Positions 1-5,734 of a DNA stretch of 7,155 nt are shown in pieces. Under the pieces are notes generated by a model. It was given only the letters and a program-made list of their open reading frames with translations. It did no database searches and was not told the origin of the DNA. Every line of letters begins with the position of its first letter. The first letter of the stretch is position 1. The DNA comes from an uncultured Bacillota bacterium (GTDB lineage: Bacteria > Bacillota_I > Bacilli_A > Izemoplasmatales > UBA1188): contig CALCVH010000036.1 of NCBI GenBank assembly GCA_937907585.1, forward strand, positions 1 through 7,155, read 5' to 3'. The position numbers and the translations under genes are program-made.

Positions 1-91
1 ATGATAGTAATCTGACAAATGTTGGATTTTTTGTATTATGATAAGTGTTTAATAGTAATTTTCGGGAATCAAATACAATTTCCTAGTCAAC
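1..91. other. Non-coding left edge
   Basis: I see no coding region here; the frames are closed by stops within a few codons. A TTGACT hexamer on the minus strand (85-90) resembles a -35 box, but no acceptable -10 lies 16-18 nt downstream. It may be part of an intergenic gap leading to a gene beyond the left edge. Confidence 0.5.
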
Positions 92-118
92 AAAAAAATA
101 AGCGGTTCCCCGCTTATT
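92..118 (-). terminator. Intrinsic terminator of the DUF4097 lipoprotein gene
   Basis: Read on the minus strand, a perfect 9-bp stem (AATAAGCGG / CCGCTTATT, 97-105 with 110-118) closes a GGAA tetraloop and is followed directly by a run of T (A92-A98 on the plus strand). It begins 15 nt after the TAG stop of the lipoprotein gene, so it is the expected end of that transcript. GGAA belongs to the stable GNRA class of tetraloops. Confidence 0.9.
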
Positions 119-133
119 GTATTGTTTGTAAAA

Positions 134-1003
134 CTATTTTAGATAAGTTACATTAATGGTTCCAACTGTTGTTGATAGGTTTACAGCAAAAGCTCCTACT
201 CCAATTGTTTCATTTTCGCCCATTCCTGTCTTTTTAGTTAAGGTATAATCTGATTTCTTTCCATTTAACGAGATATCAATATCTCCAGTTGTGACTGTGA
301 TATTTAACGCTTTTTTAACTTCGGCATTAAAGTATTCTACATCTCCAGTTGTAACTTCTACATTAATATTATCAGAAGTGATATTTTCTAGTGTAACAGA
401 TGATGCGTAACCTACTAATTTAACTTTTTCAGCGAATGTTGATGATTTAACATCGTAAGATCCAGAATGTAAGTCAGAAGAAAAGTCATTTATTATAGAA
501 TTAGATACTTCTATATTACCAGCTGTTGATTTAAGTTCTAGAGCGCCTGACGTTTCTATATCATCAATATTAATGTTTCCGCTAGTTAATTCAACCTTTC
601 CGCTAGTTAAATTTACGTCTTCTAGTTTAATATTTCCAACATTTACTTTAACGTCTATTTCTATTTCATAAGTTTCAGGAACGTATACTATAGTTTTTGG
701 AGTTGTAGTAAATGTTCCTTTTACAAAGCCTTTTCTACTATCTTTTCTTCTAACAACTAAAGATCCTGTTTGGTTGTTCATAGTTATAACGTAAGTATAT
801 TTTCCTTCAATTTCAGAATATTCAAAATATAGATTTTCTTCTTCTGTTGATTTGATTGTTACATCGCATGCACTATCTTCTAAAGTCACCTTTTTAACTT
901 CTGTTTCTACATTGTATGTTGTTGTGGATAAAGCTTTTTTACATCCTGCTAGAGCGAACACAAAGACAAAGATAGACAGTATTAAGAATAATTGTTTTTT
1001 CAT
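134..1003 (-). CDS. DUF4097-type beta-strand-repeat lipoprotein
   Basis: Predicted surface lipoprotein of 289 residues, role unknown. It starts with a typical lipoprotein signal peptide: MKK, a hydrophobic stretch (about residues 5-19), then the lipobox LAGC with the modified Cys at residue 21, so it should be anchored to the outer face of the membrane. The rest is a series of short beta-prone segments with a recurring small-Gly-Asn/Asp-Ile pattern: NVGNI (121), TSGNI (140), TAGNI (160), HSGSY (179), TTGDV (218), TTGDI (238), TVGTI (279). Spacing is often about 20 residues. This layout is what DUF4097/putative-adhesin proteins show and suggests a stacked beta-strand fold. An in-frame ATG five codons upstream (1016-1018) would put MARCF before the signal peptide; I prefer 1003 because GAGGTG (1008-1013) lies 4 nt before it and MKKQLF is a normal signal-peptide start. 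The gene is divergent from lysS. Family assignment is by pattern, not by search. Confidence 0.82.
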   Translation of the reverse strand: MKKQLFLILSIFVFVFALAGCKKALSTTTYNVETEVKKVTLEDSACDVTIKSTEEENLYFEYSEIEGKYTYVITMNNQTGSLVVRRKDSRKGFVKGTFTTTPKTIVYVPETYEIEIDVKVNVGNIKLEDVNLTSGKVELTSGNINIDDIETSGALELKSTAGNIEVSNSIINDFSSDLHSGSYDVKSSTFAEKVKLVGYASSVTLENITSDNINVEVTTGDVEYFNAEVKKALNITVTTGDIDISLNGKKSDYTLTKKTGMGENETIGVGAFAVNLSTTVGTINVTYLK

Positions 1004-1007
1004 AAAA

Positions 1008-1013
1008 CACCTC
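1008..1013 (-). promoter_or_regulatory. Ribosome binding site that sets the lipoprotein start
   Basis: GAGGTG on the minus strand sits 4 nt before the ATG at 1001-1003. The alternative upstream ATG (1016-1018) lies 5' of this site and has no purine-rich site of its own, so the shorter protein with MKK at its N terminus is favoured. Confidence 0.75.
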
Positions 1014-1040
1014 GCCATAACAATAGTTTATCATATTTCT

Positions 1041-1069
1041 TTGAAAATATGGATATTTTCATATATAAT
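1041..1069 (+). promoter_or_regulatory. Sigma-A promoter of lysS
   Basis: TTGAAA (1041-1046), a 17-nt spacer and a perfect TATAAT (1064-1069) form a near-consensus housekeeping promoter. Transcription would start near 1076, giving a leader of about 33 nt with a GAGAGG ribosome binding site at 1095-1100. Such a leader has no room for a T-box or lysine riboswitch. Confidence 0.85.
1042..1061. repeat. 20-bp inverted repeat across the lysS promoter
   Basis: TGAAAATAT-GG-ATATTTTCA is a perfect inverted repeat with 9-bp arms and a 2-nt centre. It covers most of the -35 box and the spacer of the lysS promoter, and lies upstream of a possible TATGAT -10 (1030-1035, minus) for the divergent lipoprotein gene. 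The position is suitable for a repressor operator shared by both genes, but AT-rich DNA makes such palindromes fairly easily. The symmetry is seen; the function is inferred. Confidence 0.45.
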
Positions 1070-1108
1070 ATTTTATTGTAAAAATAAGAACAAAGAGAGG
1101 CACAACTT

Positions 1109-3016
1109 ATGGAACAATACTCTGATCAAGAACTAGCCAGAAGAGCGAAGTTAGAAAAACTACAGGAACTTGGAATAGATCCTTACGGACATAAATTCGA
1201 GAAAACTCATTATAGTAAAGAAATTAAAGAAAAATATAAAGGTATGACTCACGAAGAATTAGAAGCGATGAACGAAATTGTTTCTATTTCAGGAAGAATC
1301 ATGTTTATTAGAAAAATGGGTAAAGCTAGTTTCTTTACAATTAAAGATAGAGAAGGCTTAATTCAAGTATATATAAAAATAGATAATGTTGGCGAAGAAC
1401 AATATTCACTCTTTAAAATGGCTGACGTTGGCGATATCTGTGGAGTTAAAGGAAAAGTAATGGTTACTCAAACTGGTGAAATTACTGTTTTCTGTCAGGA
1501 ATATACACATCTAGTTAAGTCTTTAAAACCACTTCCTGAAAAATATCATGGTCTAACTGACACCGAAGAAAGATATAGAAAAAGATACTTAGATTTAATC
1601 ATGAATGATTCTTCTATGACAACAGCTGTTTTAAGGCCAAGAATCATTAAAGAAATGAGAGATTATCTAGATAAAGAAGGATTCTACGAAGTAGAAACTC
1701 CGGTTCTTCAAGTATCTAGAGGCGGCGCAAGCGCTAGACCATTCATAACTCACCATAACGCATTAGATATGGATATGTATTTAAGAATAGCTACTGAAAT
1801 TCCACTAAAGAAGCTTTTAGTAGGTGGAATGGAAAGAGTATATGAAATTGGTAGAATCTTTAGAAATGAAGGTGTAGATACTAAACATAATCCTGAATTC
1901 ACTACAATCGAACTTTATCAAGCATATGGCGATTTACAATCTATGATGGATTTAACTGAAGGTTTATTCCATGATATAGCAAAAAAGATATTTGATAAAA
2001 ATGAATTTGAATACTGTGGTAACGTTATAGACGTTTCTAAACCATTCAAAAAAATATCAATGTGTGAAATCATCAAAGAACAAACTGGAATTGATTTTAA
2101 AAACAATAATTATACATTAGAAGAAGCAAAAGAATTGGCTAAGAAACACAATATTAAAGTTGAACCTCATTTCACTGTTGGCCATATAATCAACGCTTTC
2201 TTTGATGAGTTCTGTGAAAAAACATTAATTCAACCAACATTCTTAACTGGACATCCAATCGAAATCTCGCCATTAACCAAAGAAGATCCAGAAGACAAAA
2301 GATTTGTTCAAAGATTTGAATTATATATATGCGGAACTGAATATGCGAACGCATATACAGAATTAAATAATCCACAAGAACAAAGAAAGAGATTCGAAGA
2401 AGAATTAAAAGAAAGAGAAATGGGAAACGACGAAGCTGGAGATATCGATGAATCATTCTTAGAAGCTCTAGAATATGGTATGCCTCCTGCAGGTGGTATA
2501 GGTATAGGAATCGATAGATTGTGCATGTTCTTTACTGGCAGTGCATCTATTAGAGACGTTCTTCTTTTCCCTCATATGAAAAATATAGATGGCGCAAAGA
2601 AGATTGAAGCTCAACCTCTTCCTAAAACAAATGAACCAATTGATTTTTCTAAAGTAGAAATAGAACCTTTATTTAGTGATTTCGTTGATTTTGATACTTT
2701 CAGTAAATCTGACTTCCGTGCAGTTAAAGTATTAGCTTGTGAAGCTGTACAAAAGAGTAAAAAACTGCTCAAGTTTACTTTAAACGATGGTAGCGGTGTT
2801 GAAAGAACTATTTTAAGTGGTATTCACGCATATTATGAGCCAGAAGAACTTATAGGAAAAACGTTAATCGCAATAACTAATTTACCACCACGTGCGATGA
2901 TGGGAATTGATTCTTGTGGAATGTTGTTGTCTGCGATTCATAGCGAAGAAGGCGAACAAAAACTACATTTATTAATGGTTGATGATCATATTCCTGCTGG
3001 CGCAAAATTATATTAA
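1109..3016 (+). CDS. lysS: Lysyl-tRNA synthetase (class II) with C-terminal tRNA-binding domain
   Basis: Cytoplasmic enzyme that attaches lysine to tRNA-Lys with ATP. Residues 1-135 match the N-terminal helix and anticodon-binding OB fold (start MEQYSDQELARRAKLEKL, then ELGIDPYG). The class II catalytic core follows: motif 1 near GFYEVETPVL (191-200), motif 2 from FRNEGVDTKHNPEF (251-264), and motif 3 in GGIGIGIDRL (462-471). The normal enzyme ends soon after RDVLLFPHMKN (482-492), at about 490-500 residues. This protein has 635. After a linker (493-525), residues 526-635 form a tRNA_bind/EMAPII-like OB domain (FRAVKVLACEAV, KKLLKFTLNDG, LSGI, NLPPRAMMGIDSCGMLLSA), like the C terminus of bacterial MetRS or the free protein Trbp111. 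It probably increases affinity for tRNA. The frame is open throughout with no intervening stop or start signal, so it is a true fusion. Own promoter and terminator make it monocistronic. Confidence 0.97.
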   Translation: MEQYSDQELARRAKLEKLQELGIDPYGHKFEKTHYSKEIKEKYKGMTHEELEAMNEIVSISGRIMFIRKMGKASFFTIKDREGLIQVYIKIDNVGEEQYSLFKMADVGDICGVKGKVMVTQTGEITVFCQEYTHLVKSLKPLPEKYHGLTDTEERYRKRYLDLIMNDSSMTTAVLRPRIIKEMRDYLDKEGFYEVETPVLQVSRGGASARPFITHHNALDMDMYLRIATEIPLKKLLVGGMERVYEIGRIFRNEGVDTKHNPEFTTIELYQAYGDLQSMMDLTEGLFHDIAKKIFDKNEFEYCGNVIDVSKPFKKISMCEIIKEQTGIDFKNNNYTLEEAKELAKKHNIKVEPHFTVGHIINAFFDEFCEKTLIQPTFLTGHPIEISPLTKEDPEDKRFVQRFELYICGTEYANAYTELNNPQEQRKRFEEELKEREMGNDEAGDIDESFLEALEYGMPPAGGIGIGIDRLCMFFTGSASIRDVLLFPHMKNIDGAKKIEAQPLPKTNEPIDFSKVEIEPLFSDFVDFDTFSKSDFRAVKVLACEAVQKSKKLLKFTLNDGSGVERTILSGIHAYYEPEELIGKTLIAITNLPPRAMMGIDSCGMLLSAIHSEEGEQKLHLLMVDDHIPAGAKLY

Positions 3017-3058
3017 AAAATATAGACCTGTTTGATTGATGCAAACAGGTCTTTCTTT
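3015..3058. terminator. Bidirectional terminator between lysS and the convergent gene
   Basis: An 11-bp perfect stem (AGACCTGTTTG 3024-3034 with CAAACAGGTCT 3042-3052) encloses a 7-nt loop. On the plus strand it is followed by TTTCTTT and lies just after the lysS stop. On the minus strand the complement of A3015-A3020 supplies a T run after TAT, so it can also end the transcript of the gene at 3077-3601. Confidence 0.9.
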
Positions 3059-3076
3059 ACTTATATATAATATATG

Positions 3077-3601
3077 TTATAACAAGTCTAGTTCTAAGAA
3101 ATCAGCGAAATCGATAAACTGATCGCTAATCGTTATTTCTTCGGTCTTTTTTGATTGTTTTTCAAGTTCATCTTCGATTTGATTAACTTGAGATTTTGTT
3201 AGTTTTTTTCTATACACAATAGTTGAATTAAGATGATCTAATAATGTTGATAGTAATTCGTTTTTTTCTTCAAATATTGTGTCTAGTTCATCTGTCCTTA
3301 GATATAAATATAGATTAAGATCATAATCTAATAATTCATCTACATCATCATTAAAAGATTCTTCTAAAAATCTTTTGATGTGATCTAGACAAGAATAAAG
3401 ATAGTGAAAACCTATGGAAAAGATATCTTCTATCGTTTCTTTGTCTTCTCCTTCTATTTTCATATCTTTTTCAACAAAGTGATTTAATACAACAAATACA
3501 GGATGCAGTAAATCGTAGGTTAGTGTAACTTTCTTTTCAAGAGGTTCTAAAATATAATTGTTTTCAATATTAAAATGAATGTAATCTTCTTTTAAATCCA
3601 T
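3077..3601 (-). CDS. Uncharacterised acidic helical protein (174 aa)
   Basis: I do not recognise a family. The protein is rich in Asp, Glu, Leu and Lys, has a single Cys (residue 71) and no Trp, and shows no signal peptide or membrane segment, so it is probably cytoplasmic. By eye most of it should be alpha-helical: about 20-48, 55-82, 87-128 and 134-150, with acidic leucine-rich stretches such as DDVDELLDYDLNLYLYLRTDELD near 85-107. The C terminus ends in an acidic hydrophobic tail (FADFLELDLL). An early segment, TLTYDLLHPVFVVLNHF (26-42), is the most distinctive. The ATG is supported by AGGAGG at 3606-3611, 4 nt upstream. It follows rpoE by 48 nt with a terminator-like hairpin between, and no promoter of its own is obvious, so it probably depends partly on read-through from asnS-rpoE. 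Real gene by coding length, ribosome site and terminator; function unknown. Confidence 0.82.
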   Translation of the reverse strand: MDLKEDYIHFNIENNYILEPLEKKVTLTYDLLHPVFVVLNHFVEKDMKIEGEDKETIEDIFSIGFHYLYSCLDHIKRFLEESFNDDVDELLDYDLNLYLYLRTDELDTIFEEKNELLSTLLDHLNSTIVYRKKLTKSQVNQIEDELEKQSKKTEEITISDQFIDFADFLELDLL

Positions 3602-3615
3602 GTTTCCTCCTATTG

Positions 3616-3641
3616 AAAAAGGAGTTTTTATGCTCCTTTTT
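3616..3641 (-). terminator. Terminator-like hairpin between rpoE and the 174-aa gene
   Basis: On the minus strand AAAAAGGAG (3633-3641) and CTCCTTTTT (3616-3624) form a perfect 9-bp stem with an 8-nt loop, 8 nt after the rpoE stop. The T tract is inside the 3' arm and is only five long, so termination may be leaky. The CTCCT of the 3' arm (3620-3624) could instead pair with the AGGAG of the next gene's ribosome binding site (3607-3611). It could therefore act as an attenuator rather than a simple end point; this is inference. Confidence 0.65.
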
Positions 3642-3649
3642 ATTAAATA

Positions 3650-4231
3650 CTAGTCGTCGTATAAATCTTCGTATTCGTCCATGATGTCGTTGTATTTTTC
3701 TTCTTCTCTATCGCTTTCATCGTCATCATAGTCGTCATTATCTTGGTCGTGATCAAAGTCAGGCTCGTAATTGTCGTAATTTCTGTCGTCGTCTTCATCT
3801 TCTTCAGCGTCGTAATCAGCGTTTTCATATGATTCATCTTCTTCATCATTAACGTTGTTATCATCATCGTCTTCTTCTTCGCTAAAGAGTTCTTCTTGAC
3901 GTTTAGCTCTCTTTGGTTTTCTTTTTGGTTTAACTTCTTCATCTTCTTCAGATTCATCAGCGACGTGTTCACTATAGAATTCTGTATCTAAAGCTTCGAG
4001 TTTTTGATTCTTTTTAAGATCCCATAAATCTTCACCACAATATAAGAAGTCTCCGCTTGCGGTGATGTCAGTATAAAATTGAGCTATATGAGCTTTTCTT
4101 TCTTCTTCATCAAAGCCTTTTATCTCACAAACTTTATTATATAAATCTAAGAATGTGGTTTTTTCTGTATTAGGTTGTGATTGAATATCTATGGCAATTT
4201 CAACCATTGACATTAAACTATAGTCTTTCAT
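3650..4231 (-). CDS. rpoE: DNA-directed RNA polymerase delta subunit
   Basis: Delta subunit of RNA polymerase, 193 residues, found in low-GC Gram-positives. In Bacillus it helps release and recycle polymerase and affects promoter choice by sensitivity to the initiating NTP. The N-terminal globular HARE-HTH domain covers about residues 1-80, with the family signatures MVEIAIDI (9-16), HIAQFYTDI (48-56), GDFLYCGEDLWDLK (60-73). A lysine/arginine cluster follows (KPKRKPKRAKRQ, 101-112), equivalent to the basic tract of Bacillus delta, then a disordered acidic tail of Asp, Glu, Asn and Tyr (113-193). It is somewhat longer than the 173-residue B. subtilis protein, the extra length being in the tail. 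The ribosome site is an unusual GGGGG run (4236-4240), 4 nt before ATG, which can pair with the anti-SD through a G-U pair. It lies 41 nt after asnS with no terminator and no convincing promoter between, so co-transcription is likely. The tail's GAT/GAA repeats create long meaningless ORFs in other frames. Confidence 0.96.
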   Translation of the reverse strand: MKDYSLMSMVEIAIDIQSQPNTEKTTFLDLYNKVCEIKGFDEEERKAHIAQFYTDITASGDFLYCGEDLWDLKKNQKLEALDTEFYSEHVADESEEDEEVKPKRKPKRAKRQEELFSEEEDDDDNNVNDEEDESYENADYDAEEDEDDDRNYDNYEPDFDHDQDNDDYDDDESDREEEKYNDIMDEYEDLYDD

Positions 4232-4272
4232 ATTTCCCCCAGCACTAATTATTCTACAATAAAATCATATTT

Positions 4273-5628
4273 TTAGAAATCACAATTATTTGGTGTTCTT
4301 GGATATGGAACAACATCTCTAATGTTGTCTATACCAGTTAAGAACATCAATAATCTTTCAAATCCTAGTCCAAATCCTGAATGTTTACATCCACCATATC
4401 TTCTGGTATCAACATACCAATCTAGAGTAGCTTCGTTCATTCCAAGTTCTTCCATTCTCTTTAACAAAACATCTAATCTTTCTTCTCTTTGGCTTCCACC
4501 AATTATTTCACCAGATTCAGGAACTAATAAATCAGATCCTCTAACTGTTTCATTATCATCATTTAATTTCATATAGAAAGCTTTTATATCTTTTGGCCAA
4601 TCATGAACAAACACTGGACCATTAAAATAACTAGTCAAATATTTTTCGTGTTCTGTCGCAAGATCTTCTCCATATTCAGGTGTGTTTTCAAATTTAACAC
4701 CAGAATTCTTTAATATTGTGATCGCTTCTTTATGTGTTATTCTTGAGAATTTTTCTGTATTTAATACTGCTTGTAATCTGTTGATTAATCCTTTTTCAAC
4801 GAAAGAATCAAAAAATTTCATTTCGTCTGGACACTTTTCTAAAACATACTTAATGATATATTTAATCATTTCTTCTGCGATGTTTTCTTCATCTTCTAAT
4901 TCAGCAAAAGCCATTTCAGGTTCAATCATCCAAAATTCTGCGGCGTGCTTAGTTGTGTTTGAGTTTTCGGCTCTAAATGTAGGACCGAATGTATAACAAT
5001 TTCTAAACGCCATCGCATATGGCTCTTCGTGAAGTTGACCTGTTACTGTTAAATATACTTTTTTACCAAAGAAATCTGTGTCAGGATTTTCTGAATCAGT
5101 ATAAACATTAAATAATTGACCCGCTCCTTCACCGTCGTTAGATGTGATGATTGGAGTGTTTACATACACGAATCCTTTTGAATGAAAAAACTCATGTATA
5201 GCATAAGCTGCTTCGCTTCTTAATCTAAAAACTGCGTTAAACAGGTTAGTACGAACTCTTAGATGTGGTTTTTCTCTTAAGAACTCCCTAGTATGTCTTT
5301 TTGGTTGCATAGGATAATCTTCTAAAGAATCTCCTAACAAATTAACACAAGTCGCTTTAATTTCAAAAGGTTGAGGAGCGTCTGGAGTTAATACAAACTT
5401 TCCAAAAGCTTGAACAGAAGAACCATTTCTAAATTTCTGAATATCTTTAAAATTATCTAGATTTTGTGCTTCATAAACGATTTGAACGTTCTTAAAACAA
5501 GAACCATCGTTCATATCGATAAATCCAAATTCTTTTTGAGCTCTATTATTTCTTATCCAGCCCTTAACTTCAACAACTTGATCTGAGTATTGTTCTTTGT
5601 TGTTATATAATTCTTTTAGTGTCATCAT
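4273..5628 (-). CDS. asnS: Asparaginyl-tRNA synthetase (class II)
   Basis: Cytoplasmic enzyme that charges tRNA-Asn directly with asparagine; 451 residues, close to the 450-466 of the E. coli/Mollicutes-length type. The anticodon-binding OB fold spans about 18-100 (VEVKGWIRNNRAQKEFGFI, DGSCFKNVQ). The catalytic core has motif 1 around GFVYVNTPIIT (152-162), motif 2 FRAENSNTTKHAAEFW (218-233) and motif 3 GFGLGFERLLMFLTG (418-432), plus IIGGSQREERLD (375-386) and the C-terminal PYPRTP of AsnRS. These separate it from AspRS. Two adjacent ATG codons are possible starts (5626-5628 and 5623-5625); AAAGG at 5638-5642 is 9 nt from the first, which I chose. The gene follows prs after a terminator and appears to have its own promoter; rpoE follows closely. 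Its presence suggests direct Asn-tRNA formation, although an amidotransferase route cannot be excluded from this window. Confidence 0.97.
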   Translation of the reverse strand: MMTLKELYNNKEQYSDQVVEVKGWIRNNRAQKEFGFIDMNDGSCFKNVQIVYEAQNLDNFKDIQKFRNGSSVQAFGKFVLTPDAPQPFEIKATCVNLLGDSLEDYPMQPKRHTREFLREKPHLRVRTNLFNAVFRLRSEAAYAIHEFFHSKGFVYVNTPIITSNDGEGAGQLFNVYTDSENPDTDFFGKKVYLTVTGQLHEEPYAMAFRNCYTFGPTFRAENSNTTKHAAEFWMIEPEMAFAELEDEENIAEEMIKYIIKYVLEKCPDEMKFFDSFVEKGLINRLQAVLNTEKFSRITHKEAITILKNSGVKFENTPEYGEDLATEHEKYLTSYFNGPVFVHDWPKDIKAFYMKLNDDNETVRGSDLLVPESGEIIGGSQREERLDVLLKRMEELGMNEATLDWYVDTRRYGGCKHSGFGLGFERLLMFLTGIDNIRDVVPYPRTPNNCDF

Positions 5629-5649
5629 AATGCGCTACCTTTACTAATA

Positions 5650-5669
5650 GATAAAAATTTATTTTTATC
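5650..5669. repeat. 20-bp inverted repeat in the asnS leader
   Basis: GATAAAAAT-TT-ATTTTTATC on the plus strand is a perfect inverted repeat with 9-bp arms. It lies just downstream of the probable transcription start and 7 nt upstream of the AAAGG ribosome site. As RNA it would be an all-A/U hairpin apart from one G-C pair, so of low stability; as DNA it could be an operator. Symmetry is seen, role unknown. Confidence 0.4.
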
Positions 5670-5680
5670 CTGTAAGATAT

Positions 5681-5686
5681 ATTATA
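5681..5686 (-). promoter_or_regulatory. Probable -10 box of the asnS-rpoE transcript
   Basis: A perfect TATAAT on the minus strand. The -35 position falls within the prs terminator and is poor (T/C-rich, no TTGACA likeness). The start of transcription would be near 5674, giving a leader of about 46 nt, too short for a T-box. Some read-through from prs may add to expression. Confidence 0.55.
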
Positions 5687-5697
5687 CATCAAAATAC

Positions 5698-5724
5698 AAA
5701 AAAGAAGAAAATAATTCTTCTTTT
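5698..5724 (-). terminator. Intrinsic terminator of prs
   Basis: On the minus strand AAAAGAAGAA (5715-5724) pairs perfectly with TTCTTCTTTT (5700-5709) around a 5-nt loop, and the T run continues to 5698. The stem is weak (two G-C pairs) but its position, 10 nt after the prs stop, and its T run support a terminator. Confidence 0.75.
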
Positions 5725-5734
5725 AAGATTTTTA

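Noticed and set aside
852..1136. A 94-codon plus-strand reading frame crossing the lysS promoter
   Set aside because: It is antisense to the lipoprotein signal peptide, runs through the lysS promoter and into lysS in another frame, and has no recognisable protein features.
1918..2526. Three minus-strand reading frames opposite lysS
   Set aside because: They overlap the strongly conserved LysRS catalytic core and lack ribosome sites; they are shadows.
3650..3960. A triplet-like tandem repeat of GTC/ATC/TTC on the plus strand
   Set aside because: It is explained by the Asp/Glu codons of the delta tail, which is typical of the family, and is not a separate repeat element.
3643..3972. A 109-codon minus-strand reading frame rich in Lys, Met and Thr inside rpoE
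   Set aside because: It is the frame-shifted reading of the GAT/GAA-rich acidic tail of delta; it has no ribosome site and its composition follows from the repeat.
4322..4996. Two plus-strand reading frames opposite asnS
   Set aside because: They are antisense to conserved AsnRS motifs and carry no domain or ribosome site.
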